Positions 1 to 7,320 are shown, numbered from the stretch's first letter. The stretch is 14,923 nt of DNA from Bacteroidota bacterium (GCA_023423015.1 JAFAGE010000208.1:1-14923); one strand, 5' to 3'. The notes: a model not told the origin generated them from the letters alone. Translations and numbers: made by a program.

Positions 1-207
1 GAAATGGGTGGATGTCGCATGGGCAAAGACCCGAAGACATCCATACTGAACGAATGGAACCAGGTGCATCTATGTAAAAACGTATTTGTCACCGATGGTG
101 CGGCTATGACAAGTACAGGTAACCAAAGTCCATCGTTGTTATACATGGCAATGACTGCCCGTTCAGCCGCACGTGCGGCGAGCGAGATGAAGAAAGGCAA
201 CCTTTAA
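1..207 (+). CDS. GMC-family oxidoreductase, C-terminal end (partial)
   Basis: Only the last 68 codons are in the window; the frame is open from base 1 and stops with TAA at 205-207. The fragment begins with E-M-G-G-C-R-M-G, which matches the (H)xMGxCRMG signature of the C-terminal domain of glucose-methanol-choline (GMC) oxidoreductases. It continues with the conserved strand 'VFVTDGAAM' and the 'TGNQSPSLLYMAMTARSA' segment, which in this family holds the catalytic Asn and closes the FAD domain. The family oxidises alcohols or sugars using FAD. In Bacteroidota such proteins are often paired with a gluconate 2-dehydrogenase subunit 3-like protein, but the upstream region is outside the window. 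The substrate cannot be told from this fragment. Confidence 0.88.
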   Translation, partial: EMGGCRMGKDPKTSILNEWNQVHLCKNVFVTDGAAMTSTGNQSPSLLYMAMTARSAARAASEMKKGNL

Positions 208-208
208 T

Positions 209-421
209 CTAAGCCTTCTTCCTGTCGGCAACAACCATCACAACGCCTATCAGGGCTACTGCAGCACCTGCATACGTTGGCCATCCGATCCATTTGTTCT
301 CTTTTTTGTCTACTTCCAAAGGACCAATGTCAACTACTTCCTTTTCAGTAGTTACAGAGAATCCACGAATCAGAATCATGGCAATGCCAAGTACGATGAG
401 AATGATACCAAATGTTTTCAT
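209..421 (-). CDS. Small two-helix membrane protein of unknown function
   Basis: Encodes 70 residues from an ATG at 421-419 to a TAG at 211-209. A hydrophobic helix spans about residues 4-20, followed by a charged loop (about 21-46, containing 'EKEVVDIGPLEVDKKEN'), a second hydrophobic helix (about 50-65) and a basic tail (DRKKA). This looks like the short inner-membrane proteins with a 'VVDIGP' loop that I associate with Bacteroidota; no function is known to me. Its stop is one base past the stop of the GMC gene on the other strand (convergent). Its start lies 33 bp from the DinB gene start (divergent), so any promoters must overlap the coding regions. The codon pattern and hairpin-like topology support a real gene. 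Confidence 0.72.
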   Translation of the reverse strand: MKTFGIILIVLGIAMILIRGFSVTTEKEVVDIGPLEVDKKENKWIGWPTYAGAAVALIGVVMVVADRKKA

Positions 422-454
422 GTGTTTTACTGAAATTTGTGCAATACATATGCC

Positions 455-1000
455 ATGGCATTAAACGAAACGAATAAGGCTTCTCAACCGGAAGTGTGGT
501 TACGCGGTCCGATTCCCGGAATTACAGGTCAATTGCAACCGGTAGCTCACGCATTACTCCAGGCAGCGGAAGAAATTGAAAAGTTGATGGATGGATTCAG
601 CGACAGGCTACTCTGGAACTCACCAGGTGGCGTGGCTTCACCGGCATTTCACCTTCAGCATATACCCGGGGTAATTAGCCGATTGACCAGCTATGCAAAT
701 AATCAGCAACTGAATAACGAACAACTGAAGTATTTGTCGGAAGAAGGGCTTGAAAAACCCGGCGTGTCGGCAAAACAGTTAACGGAAAAAGCAATCGAAG
801 CTATCCAACATGCAGTAAAAAACCTTCGAAATTATACCCCCGAGTTACTATCCCAACCCCGTGGAGTGGGAAGAAAAAATCTTCCATCTACCGTTGCCGG
901 GCTCCTGTTCCATTCTGCCGAACACACCATGCGGCATGTGGGACAGTTATTGGTTACTGTAAGGGTGTTACGTAATGGTGAGACTGCTCACTTTCCATAA
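455..1000 (+). CDS. DinB-fold (DinB/YfiT-like putative metalloenzyme) protein
   Basis: Encodes 181 residues in the four-helix-bundle DinB family, whose members bind a divalent metal through three histidines. Some act as thiol S-transferases (bacillithiol or mycothiol linked); most are uncharacterised. Candidate ligands are His66 or His69 ('FHLQHIPGV') in the second helix and His157/His161 in 'HSAEHTMRHVGQ' near the C-terminus, the usual HxxxH placement. Length and ligand order are normal for the family. An upstream in-frame TTG at 437 would add six residues; the ATG at 455 is preferred because it sits just before a plausible N-terminus. The start codon lies in a 12-bp perfect palindrome (450-461), and an out-of-frame ATG at 450 opens a four-codon ORF overlapping the start. 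The ECF sigma gene starts 26 bp downstream, so cotranscription is possible but not shown. The physiological substrate is unknown. Confidence 0.82.
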   Translation: MALNETNKASQPEVWLRGPIPGITGQLQPVAHALLQAAEEIEKLMDGFSDRLLWNSPGGVASPAFHLQHIPGVISRLTSYANNQQLNNEQLKYLSEEGLEKPGVSAKQLTEKAIEAIQHAVKNLRNYTPELLSQPRGVGRKNLPSTVAGLLFHSAEHTMRHVGQLLVTVRVLRNGETAHFP

Positions 1001-1026
1001 TTCACCTCTCATCATTCACAAAACAC

Positions 1027-1566
1027 ATGACAGACGCGGAGCTGCTGGACCAATTCAGAACGGAACACACCAAAGAGGCAGGTTTTACCGGAATCATCCG
1101 AAAATACCAGGAAAAACTCTATTGGCACATCCCGCGCATGGTGGTTGACCACGACGATGCCAACGACGTGATGCAGAATGTATTTATCAAGGTCTGGAAC
1201 GGCTTGTCGAATTTCCGCGAAGATGCCCGGTTGTACACCTGGCTCTACCGCATCGCTACCAATGAAAGCCTCAGTTTCATCGAACAACGAAAAAAGAAGG
1301 CTTCGCTCTCGCTCAGCGATTATGAAGAAGGATTAAGCAATACAATCAAAGCCGACAAACACTTCGATGCGGCAAAACTTGAATGGAAACTCCAGCTGGC
1401 CATTCAGCAGTTGCCTGAGAAACAACGCCTTGTGTTTAATATGAGGTACTTTGATGAGATGCCATACAGTGAAATATCGCAGATTCTGGATACATCCGAA
1501 GGAGCCCTGAAGGCGTCTTATCATCATGCAGCCAAAAAAATTGAAGATTTTATCCTGAACCATTAA
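1027..1566 (+). CDS. ECF-type RNA polymerase sigma factor
   Basis: Encodes 179 residues, the usual size of an extracytoplasmic-function sigma-70 factor. Region 2 spans about residues 18-90; it includes the 'DDANDVMQNVFIKVW' core-binding helix and 'YTWLYRIATNESLSFIEQRK', which recognises the -10 element. Region 4 spans about residues 122-176, with 'LPEKQRLVFNMRYFDEMPYSEI' and the helix-turn-helix 'LDTSEGALKASYHHAAKKI' that reads the -35 element. There is no region 1.1 or 3. The protein directs RNA polymerase to a stimulus-specific regulon and is normally held inactive by an anti-sigma factor. The next gene (31 bp downstream) encodes a single-span membrane protein, and the one after it a secreted Spy-like protein, which fits an envelope-sensing module. 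The start is an ATG at 1027; no strong Shine-Dalgarno is visible. Confidence 0.93.
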   Translation: MTDAELLDQFRTEHTKEAGFTGIIRKYQEKLYWHIPRMVVDHDDANDVMQNVFIKVWNGLSNFREDARLYTWLYRIATNESLSFIEQRKKKASLSLSDYEEGLSNTIKADKHFDAAKLEWKLQLAIQQLPEKQRLVFNMRYFDEMPYSEISQILDTSEGALKASYHHAAKKIEDFILNH

Positions 1567-1597
1567 ACCTCAAACGTTAAATCCTATCTAAATTATA

Positions 1598-2233
1598 ATG
1601 AACCGCAGGAAAGAAATACAAGACGAACTGTTAAGCCTCGCACCAACGCTGGCGAAGACAGACTTTGCCGATCCGTATTATGTGCCTGCAGGATATTTCG
1701 AGAGTTTCCCTCAACTGATACTCGGGAGAATTAAGAAAGAAGATGAAAATCTGACTCCAAAACAGGAGCTTGAAGCTATTTCGCCCCTGCTGGCAGGAAT
1801 GAAGAAATCCATGCCTTACAGTGTTCCGGATAATTATTTCGAAACGCTCAATCCACAGGTTCAAACAGCTGTACCGAAAGCGAAAGTTATTTCCATTAAC
1901 CCCGCCAGGCTTTTTAAGTATGCCGCCGCTGCAGCCGTAGTGGGATTAATTACCGTTTTTGCCTGGTTCAATCTACGGGATCCGAAACCTGTAGGGAATG
2001 AAATGGCTGCTCAAAGTTCCGGGGAGCTTCAGATAAGTAATGAAATTCAAAATATCCCGGACAGCGAAATGTCGGCATTCCTGGAAGGAGCTTTGTTTTA
2101 TCCCTCAGAAAATCTGCCACTGACCGGCGAACTTGCGGAGACAGATATGCAGATCATGTTGGAAGACGTTCCCGACAGTGAACTGGAACGTTATCTCGAA
2201 TTAAACAAACCGGCGAAAGAAAACTTCAACTAA
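1598..2233 (+). CDS. Single-span membrane protein, probable anti-sigma factor
   Basis: Encodes 211 residues with one clear transmembrane helix (about 107-126, 'FKYAAAAAVVGLITVFAWF') preceded by basic residues, giving a cytoplasmic N-terminal half and a periplasmic C-terminal half. The N-terminal half carries a duplicated motif: 'YYVPAGYFESFPQ' at 27-38 and 'YSVPDNYFETLNPQ' at 74-87, each preceded by an 'L/I-x-P-x-LA' segment. The C-terminal half has a second duplicated motif: 'IPDSEMSAFLEG' at 153-164 and 'VPDSELERYLEL' at 191-202. Placement right after the ECF sigma gene and topology argue for an anti-sigma role, as for similar unnamed proteins next to ECF factors in Bacteroidota. I see no classical zinc-binding HxxxCxxC anti-sigma motif, so the assignment rests on context. 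The stop is 2 bp before the next start, indicating translational coupling. Confidence 0.75.
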   Translation: MNRRKEIQDELLSLAPTLAKTDFADPYYVPAGYFESFPQLILGRIKKEDENLTPKQELEAISPLLAGMKKSMPYSVPDNYFETLNPQVQTAVPKAKVISINPARLFKYAAAAAVVGLITVFAWFNLRDPKPVGNEMAAQSSGELQISNEIQNIPDSEMSAFLEGALFYPSENLPLTGELAETDMQIMLEDVPDSELERYLELNKPAKENFN

Positions 2234-2235
2234 CC

Positions 2236-2649
2236 ATGAAAAAAATTCTACCCATACTGTTTTTAATCTGTACCCTATCCTTTTTATCACAGGCGCAGGA
2301 ACGCCAGGGTAGTGGCCGGATAGAGGCGCTGAAGATTGCCTATATCACTAAAAAACTGAACCTCTCACCCGAAGAAGCACAAAAATTCTGGCCGGTGTAT
2401 AATAAATACTCGGCAGAGCTACGCCAGGCAAGAGCCGACCAGCGAAGCAACAAGTCTACTGTTATTGAAACAGAAGAAAAGATGCTGAATATCAGGAAAA
2501 AGTACGATAAGGAATTCCGCAGCATACTGAGTGCAGCCAAGGTAGACACCTTCTTCAGGTCTGAAAAAGAGTTCAGCAACTACGTGCAAAAAGAATTATC
2601 TGAACGCCGCCAACTCCGGCAGCAACAAGACAATGAGGGTAAACGCTGA
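2236..2649 (+). CDS. Secreted Spy/CpxP-like protein ('sensor of ECF-type sigma factor' type)
   Basis: Encodes 137 residues with a signal peptide (residues 1 to about 20, 'MKKILPILFLICTLSFLSQAQ'), so the product is exported to the periplasm. The mature part is highly charged and helical. It contains 'KLNLSPEEAQKFWPVYNKY', a variant of the LTxxQ-like motif of Spy/CpxP proteins, followed by long amphipathic helices rich in Arg, Glu and Gln. Spy and CpxP are periplasmic chaperone-like proteins that monitor or relieve envelope stress. In Bacteroidota, proteins of this kind lie behind an ECF sigma and a membrane protein and are thought to sense or modulate it. The gene starts 2 bp after the probable anti-sigma gene stop and closes the operon. 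The ligand or stress is not visible from the sequence. Confidence 0.82.
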   Translation: MKKILPILFLICTLSFLSQAQERQGSGRIEALKIAYITKKLNLSPEEAQKFWPVYNKYSAELRQARADQRSNKSTVIETEEKMLNIRKKYDKEFRSILSAAKVDTFFRSEKEFSNYVQKELSERRQLRQQQDNEGKR

Positions 2650-2664
2650 CATTCCGTATCGTAT

Positions 2665-2928
2665 TTATTTACGCATCAACATCAGTTTAACTGTCGATCG
2701 GTTCACCCCGTCATTCGTCACCAGGTAGCAAGTATTTGAAACCTGGCTTTTCAGCTCACATACTACACAACTTCTCCATACTTCCCCGGGAACCACAAAA
2801 CCCGGTGCATCGTTTCGCGAAACATGCGGCATTTCTTCCACCATTATAGGTGCAAGACGAATAGTGTTGTTGTACCGGGCTTTTACGGAAAGGAGAATTA
2901 ACGGCAAAGGAAGAATAAGTTCCAGCAT
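2665..2928 (-). CDS. Hypothetical protein, doubtful
   Basis: An 87-codon frame from an ATG at 2928-2926 to a TAA at 2667-2665, filling most of the gap between the Spy-like gene and the next GNAT gene. The N-terminus is hydrophobic ('MLELILPLPLILLSVKA'), then a mixed domain with three cysteines ('WRSCVVCELKSQ' and 'NTCYLVTNDG'). I recognise no family. In its favour are codon use similar to the neighbours and the lack of any other reading frame explaining this stretch. Against it are its short length, weak translation-start signals and no homology I can name. The first hydrophobic residues could be a poor signal peptide or an anchor. Confidence 0.4.
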   Translation of the reverse strand: MLELILPLPLILLSVKARYNNTIRLAPIMVEEMPHVSRNDAPGFVVPGEVWRSCVVCELKSQVSNTCYLVTNDGVNRSTVKLMLMRK

Positions 2929-3003
2929 TTTCTACGAGATTAATGTTTCATTCTGTTGAACTTTTCGCAACGATAATGCCGGAACACTTCAACAAGATTA
3001 ACC

Positions 3004-3291
3004 TCACCTCGCCAACGTTGCCCATGAATATTCGGGATGTCGTTTCACAAAAGTAGCAACGAAGGTGCAGTAAACATGAACCTCAAGACCTTCCTGGCGG
3101 GCGTAGTCGAGGGCATGACGCGCAAGAGTGGAAGCAATTCCCCTCCCGCCAAGAGCTTCGGGCACTTCCGTGTGCAGCAAATCGATCCGGTTGCCATCCC
3201 GGCGATACCTGAGCTCTGCAGTTTCATCTTCCAATGTCAATTCGAAGCGGCCCAGGTCTTTGTTATTTATTATTTCATAATCTTCTGTCAT
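3004..3291 (-). CDS. Short GNAT-family N-acetyltransferase (YjdJ-like)
   Basis: Encodes 95 residues of the minimal one-domain acetyltransferase group (Acetyltransf_CG / YjdJ-like). The core is 'LLHTEVPEALGGRGIASTLARHALDYA' at about residues 38-64, where the G-G-R-G-I-A turn binds the acetyl-CoA pyrophosphate. It is followed by 'CTFVATFVKRHPEY' (75-88), the conserved Cys-x-Phe and His-Pro-Glu-Tyr segment of this group. Family members are about 90-100 residues long, which supports the ATG at 3291 (MTEDYEI) over an in-frame ATG at 3333 that would add a 14-residue tail. The substrate is unknown. The gene is divergent from the histidine kinase at 3399, sharing about 107 bp. Confidence 0.85.
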   Translation of the reverse strand: MTEDYEIINNKDLGRFELTLEDETAELRYRRDGNRIDLLHTEVPEALGGRGIASTLARHALDYARQEGLEVHVYCTFVATFVKRHPEYSWATLAR

Positions 3292-3398
3292 ACTACGTAA
3301 AATAATACTTCCCGGCGTAAATTGACTTTTCAACTGCTGGCCGGATTTTTATAGCATTATTGCGGAAATAAAACAATCAAAAGAAGGGCTGCTGCATC

Positions 3399-5840
3399 AT
3401 GTTAAATAGGTCTGAAATTTCTACAGGGTATACAGACAAAACTATTTTTGAAGCTGTACCTGGCAATATGCTGTTAATTCGTGCCGATGCACCCTTCTTC
3501 ACTATTGAGGCAGCCACCAGTGATTTTCTCCGAACATTCCATTTAACGAAAGATAAGGTCGCCGGTAAAAGCTTTTCCGAAACCATTGCAGGTGCTTTGC
3601 TCGCCTCTCCTGCCGAAGTGGACCACGCCGTTCATTCCCTCACCTCTGTTACAGCGAACAATGATATGCAGGAGACCGGGTTGCCCGGCCTGGCTGGTTC
3701 TACCCTTTCCGGAGTAGCAATTGGAAAATGGAAACTATCGGCAAGATTCATCCGAAGCGATGCCGGCGAGCCCCTCTATATCCTCATCACCATCGTCGAG
3801 GCAATGGTTCCCCTGCAACCAGAAACGATGCCACATAATGGCGTGAAACAGGTATCACAAACCGACAAGGAAAAGAATTTCAGCAATCTCATCGAGCAGG
3901 CACCAGTGGCGATGGACATCATGAGTGGCCCCGATTTCGTATTCGAAATCGTGAACCAGAGAATGCTGCAACTCGTAGGCCTCAGGAAAGAAGATATCGT
4001 TGGAAAACCTTTTGCTGAAGCATTTCCTGAATTAATAAAACAGGGATTTGATAAGATTCTGAAACACACCTACTATACCGGGGAACGTTATGAAGCAAAA
4101 GAATTTCCGCTCACATTAATTCAGAACGGCAGGGAAAAGCAACTGTATATCAATTTCGCTTACGAACCGATTTTCGGCGACGATGAAAAAATTTCCGGCA
4201 TCATGGCTGTTGCGGTCGACGTAACGGAACAGGTGCAAGCAAGACAAAAAGTGGAAGAAAGTATTCACGAAGTACATGCTGTGGTAGACAGCGCGCCCTT
4301 CCCGATCGGTGTGTATGTGGGTAGGGAAATGCGAATCAGGCTCGCCAATCAATCGATTATTGAAGTGTGGGGGAAAGGACCTGATATTGTTGGCAAAACT
4401 TACGCTGAAGTGTTGCCCGAACTCGCAGGAACCGGAATTTATGAACAGCTCGACAGCGTTTACACAACCGGCAAACCCTTTCACGCGCGTGATCAACGCG
4501 TAGACCTTGTTGTAGATGGAAAGCTGCAACCTTTCTATTTCAATTATAGCTTTACACCCCTTCACGATTCGAAAGGGAATATCTACGGCGTGATGAATAC
4601 CGCCGCTGAAATCACCGACCTGCACGTGGCCAAGCAGCAGATCGAACAGAGCGAGCGTAATTTCCGGTCGATGATTTTACAGGCACCGGTAGCGATGTGC
4701 ATCATGCTGGGGAAAGGACATGTAGTTGCCATTGCCAATGATGCAATGATCGCTTTGTGGGGCAAACCCCGCGAACAGGTGATGTACAAACCCATTTTCG
4801 AAGCATTACCCGATGCGAGAAACCAGGGTCTCGAACCGGTAATGAATCGCGTGTTTGAATCAGGAGAACCATTCTATGCCAACGAACGACCGGTGAACCT
4901 GCTGCGAAATGGAATCCTGGAGACCGTGTACCAGAATTTTGTGTACCAGCCTTATATGGATCCGGACGGCAGAATACTCGGCATCCTGGCGATCTCCATT
5001 GATGTGACCGCGCAGGTGCTTGCGCGGCAGAAAATAGAAGAAATAGTGGTAAGACGCACCAGCGAACTTGCAGAAGCCAACATCGCGTTGTTGCAAGGGA
5101 ACGAAGAACTGAAACGGTTAAATGCAAATCTTGAAGATTTTGCTTATGCCGCTTCCCACGACCTTAAAGAACCAATTCGGAAGATCCATGTGTTTTCCGA
5201 TTGGCTGCGACGTGAACTCGACGATAAGTTAAACAGCAACCAACGCTGGTTTTTTGAGCGACTTGAAAATACGTCGCGCAGGATGCAGTCGCTGGTAGAA
5301 GACCTGCTGGCCTATTCACAGGCAACACGCGGACTTGGAGAACTGGAAGAAGTTAATCTGAATAGAAAGCTGGAACTGGTAATGGAGGATTTGGAATTGG
5401 AAATTCAGCAGAAGAGTGCCAGGATAATTGTTGGGAGTTTACCCACTATCCAGGGAAGCAAGCGGCAGATACAGCAATTGTTTCAGAACCTGGTTTCAAA
5501 TGCCCTTAAATACAGCAAGGCTGATATTGTGCCTGAAATTCGCATTACCTCTGAAATAGTGATCGGTAAAGACGTGAAAAAGGATTTACCGGCCGATAAA
5601 GCAGACGGAAAGTATCATTTCATCAGCGTAAGCGACAACGGAATCGGTTTCGAACCAAAAGATTCTGAACGGATATTTAATGTGTTTACACGCTTACACG
5701 GCAACGCTCAATTCCGCGGAACAGGTGTAGGTTTATCAATAGCTCAGAAAGTTGTACAGAATCACGGAGGCGCAATCTGGGCCACCAGTAGTCCCGGCGT
5801 AGGTTCCACATTCTACATCCTGCTGCCGGAAAGTATGTGA
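3399..5840 (+). CDS. Multi-PAS sensor histidine kinase
   Basis: Encodes 813 residues without transmembrane helices, so a soluble kinase. An N-terminal divergent PAS-like region (about 1-130) is followed by three clear PAS domains: about 158-285 ('LIEQAPVAMDIM'), about 286-410 ('VVDSAPFPIGVY') and about 418-545 ('ILQAPVAMCIM'), each ending in a typical 'D-V/I-T' strand. A coiled-coil linker (about 545-585) leads into the HisKA dimerisation domain with phospho-acceptor His587 in 'AASHDLKEP'. The ATPase domain has an N box with Asn701 ('FQNLVSNALKYS'), a G1 box at 745-750 ('SDNGIG'), an F box ('IFNVFTRLH') and a G2 box at 774-779 ('GTGVGL'). All residues needed for activity are present. The H-D-L-K-E-P box resembles that of phytochrome-like kinases. 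No response regulator lies in the window, so it is an orphan here. The start ATG at 3399 is preceded by 'AGAAGG' at 3382-3387. Confidence 0.95.
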   Translation: MLNRSEISTGYTDKTIFEAVPGNMLLIRADAPFFTIEAATSDFLRTFHLTKDKVAGKSFSETIAGALLASPAEVDHAVHSLTSVTANNDMQETGLPGLAGSTLSGVAIGKWKLSARFIRSDAGEPLYILITIVEAMVPLQPETMPHNGVKQVSQTDKEKNFSNLIEQAPVAMDIMSGPDFVFEIVNQRMLQLVGLRKEDIVGKPFAEAFPELIKQGFDKILKHTYYTGERYEAKEFPLTLIQNGREKQLYINFAYEPIFGDDEKISGIMAVAVDVTEQVQARQKVEESIHEVHAVVDSAPFPIGVYVGREMRIRLANQSIIEVWGKGPDIVGKTYAEVLPELAGTGIYEQLDSVYTTGKPFHARDQRVDLVVDGKLQPFYFNYSFTPLHDSKGNIYGVMNTAAEITDLHVAKQQIEQSERNFRSMILQAPVAMCIMLGKGHVVAIANDAMIALWGKPREQVMYKPIFEALPDARNQGLEPVMNRVFESGEPFYANERPVNLLRNGILETVYQNFVYQPYMDPDGRILGILAISIDVTAQVLARQKIEEIVVRRTSELAEANIALLQGNEELKRLNANLEDFAYAASHDLKEPIRKIHVFSDWLRRELDDKLNSNQRWFFERLENTSRRMQSLVEDLLAYSQATRGLGELEEVNLNRKLELVMEDLELEIQQKSARIIVGSLPTIQGSKRQIQQLFQNLVSNALKYSKADIVPEIRITSEIVIGKDVKKDLPADKADGKYHFISVSDNGIGFEPKDSERIFNVFTRLHGNAQFRGTGVGLSIAQKVVQNHGGAIWATSSPGVGSTFYILLPESM

Positions 5841-5876
5841 ATGTTTACAGCTTCCGAAAGCGCCGAATGAAAATTT

Positions 5877-6368
5877 TCAGTCGAGCCAGAAATATTTCCA
5901 GTTTTCACTTTTCGCGTTGTGGCTGGCGAAGTGACCTTTAACATTATAATTTCCTTTGTTGTTATACACTACAAGTTCCTGCAATGCCCCCATATCTACC
6001 CATTGTACAAAAGACAGGTTATAATTGTCATTCGTTTTCTGGTAATTGAAATTCCTGATCCCCATATATCGTGGTGAAGGCAAAGCCGTACCCATTTCAC
6101 TAATCGATTCGGGATATTCACCTGTTGTTAATTTGTATTTTTCAATTTCATTGATCCAGACGTTTGCCTGCTGAATGGTTTTCTGTCTTGCTACATCAGC
6201 CAGTTCAAAAGCCAGTATCTTTCTGCCAAACAAGGCAACAAGGGGAACAAAAATGAAGTACAGGAATACGCGCTGTCTGCGGGCATTGAAAACATCTTTC
6301 TTCAGACGAAGAAAAAACCGGTATCCTGTTATGAGACCTATTATCAACACCAATATGCCCGCCTTCAT
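5877..6368 (-). CDS. Membrane protein of unknown function, third gene of PadR operon
   Basis: Encodes 163 residues. Two hydrophobic helices (about 3-20 and 34-50) flank a strongly basic loop ('RLKKDVFNARRQR'). They are followed by a soluble domain (about 60-163) with 'WINEIEKYKLTTGEYPESISEM', a helix-then-'G-x-YP' pattern that resembles the C-terminal part of pseudopilin-like domains; this is only a resemblance. The soluble domain then becomes rich in Tyr and Asn, as expected for beta strands, and ends in 'WKYFWLD'. I do not recognise the family. The start lies 8 bp after the stop of the permease-prefix gene, so it is very likely cotranscribed with it and with PadR. It is convergent with the histidine kinase, with 36 bp between them and no clear terminator hairpin. 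Confidence 0.78.
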   Translation of the reverse strand: MKAGILVLIIGLITGYRFFLRLKKDVFNARRQRVFLYFIFVPLVALFGRKILAFELADVARQKTIQQANVWINEIEKYKLTTGEYPESISEMGTALPSPRYMGIRNFNYQKTNDNYNLSFVQWVDMGALQELVVYNNKGNYNVKGHFASHNAKSENWKYFWLD

Positions 6369-6376
6369 ATTACCAC

Positions 6377-6898
6377 CTATGAATAAGGCAATATTAATGG
6401 TGGCATAAAAATAATTCCAAGAACGAGTGCTGTTATAGCAAGGGCATGCCCGTCTGTTTTATTTGGATCCACATTACCTCTTACCTTATTCAACCGGATC
6501 ACAGCAAGACCGGCAATACCAATGGGAACCAATACCAATCCAAAAAATCCAACCGCCTGCGCAACACCTGATGTAATAATCGCTGCAGCGCTGTACGTTC
6601 CCGGTAAATAAGGCAACATGATGCCGGAAAGTAAAACGGTGCAGATGGCTGCGAGAAGTAATGCACTTTTCATATTGAAACTGTTTTTATTAGTAGAATG
6701 CAGACTAATCAGATTCCAACGGAAAAGAAGAACAACTTCTTTCATCAACCTCCTGTTTGCACTTGCCGTTCCATGTTCAGCCGAATTCCGGTGATATAAT
6801 TCAAGCAGATCACCTTCTATGTTTTCCTGGTAATCGCGGCGAATAAATAACCTGATCAATGAGATTAACCATCGTGGTGCCGCTTTATGCCTGTTCAT
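6377..6898 (-). CDS. Permease-prefix domain fused to a short three-helix membrane domain
   Basis: Encodes 173 residues. Residues 8-64 ('PRWLISLIRLFIRRDYQENI...EGDLLELYHR...LLFRWNLI') match the 'permease prefix domain 2', the N-terminal tag of PadR-linked FtsX/MacB-like ABC permeases in Bacteroidota and Acidobacteria. In those proteins it is followed by a roughly 700-residue permease. Here it is followed instead by a short membrane domain with three hydrophobic segments (about 78-98, 110-135 and 151-171), with a 'NKVRGNVDPNKTDGHA' loop between the last two. The frame is clean and ends normally, and the downstream gene starts 8 bp later, so this does not look like a truncated permease. The PadR gene ends 9 bp upstream. 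The function is unknown; the prefix suggests a PadR-controlled membrane role. Confidence 0.8.
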   Translation of the reverse strand: MNRHKAAPRWLISLIRLFIRRDYQENIEGDLLELYHRNSAEHGTASANRRLMKEVVLLFRWNLISLHSTNKNSFNMKSALLLAAICTVLLSGIMLPYLPGTYSAAAIITSGVAQAVGFFGLVLVPIGIAGLAVIRLNKVRGNVDPNKTDGHALAITALVLGIIFMPPLILPYS

Positions 6899-6907
6899 AT
6901 ACTTTAT

Positions 6908-7234
6908 TCAATTGAATGCGGTTTTAGGAATCGCTTTCCAGAGGTTCATCCGCTGGTCTCTCGAATACTGCATGGCGGTTTTACCAGCTGGAGTAACATG
7001 GTAATAACGTTTACGTTTGCCTCCTCTTATACTCGTTGCCTCCCCGAACTCCGACTTCAACAACCCTTTATCTTCGAGCCTCTTTAGTACCGTTTGTACG
7101 CCACCAACACTGGCCTTCCTCCCCGTTCGGCTATGTAGTTCGTCAATAATACTCATCGTATATGCATCGGCTCCGAGTATGGCAACCGTCAACATTATCA
7201 CCTCTTCGAATTCACCCAGGGTAGCGTCGCCCAT
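6908..7234 (-). CDS. PadR-family transcriptional regulator
   Basis: Encodes 108 residues of the small PadR type (winged helix plus a short C-terminal helix). The winged helix covers about residues 5-85, with 'LGEFEEVIML', the recognition region 'ASVGGVQTVLKRLEDKGLLKSE' (41-62) and the family-typical wing 'RGGKRKRYYHVTPAG' (70-84). PadR proteins are dimeric repressors that usually respond to small molecules or membrane stress. The ATG at 7234 is preferred: other members start close to 'LGEFEE', and a promoter-like -7 element (7258-7265) would put transcription start just upstream of it. An ATG at 7258 would add eight residues and leave almost no leader. The gene leads an operon with the permease-prefix protein (9 bp downstream) and an unknown membrane protein, and is divergent from the ArsR operon. 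Confidence 0.9.
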   Translation of the reverse strand: MGDATLGEFEEVIMLTVAILGADAYTMSIIDELHSRTGRKASVGGVQTVLKRLEDKGLLKSEFGEATSIRGGKRKRYYHVTPAGKTAMQYSRDQRMNLWKAIPKTAFN

Positions 7235-7257
7235 GATGTTCAGTTTTATATTTACCA

Positions 7258-7286
7258 TAAATGTAGTTATTATATTACAAAAACAA
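7258..7286 (-). promoter_or_regulatory. Candidate promoter of the PadR operon
   Basis: Read on the minus strand, a TACATTTA element (7265-7258) matches seven of eight bases of the Bacteroidota -7 box TAnnTTTG. It is preceded 18 bp upstream by ATTG, close to the -33 box. Within the spacer lies GTAG-N8-TTAC (7263-7278, plus strand), one base off the GTAG-N8-CTAC operators of the divergent ArsR gene. The region is AT-rich, so chance matches are possible. Confidence 0.35.
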
Positions 7287-7320
7287 TATTTGTACATCAT
7301 AAATTTTTTTTGCCAGAAAA

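Noticed and set aside
450..464. Four-codon ORF (ATG at 450) overlapping the DinB gene start, within a 12-bp palindrome
   Set aside because: Too short to support as a leader peptide. The palindrome arises from ATG-CCATGG-CAT around the start codon and has no second copy nearby.
2957..2995. Inverted repeat GTTGAA ... TTCAAC in the gap before the short GNAT gene
   Set aside because: Arms of about 6 bp with a spacer of nearly 30 bp and no T tract. A stable terminator or operator is not supported.
4116..4625. Long minus-strand open frame (169 codons) inside the histidine kinase
   Set aside because: A shadow of the kinase coding strand. The plus frame has full PAS motifs here and the minus frame has no recognisable domain.
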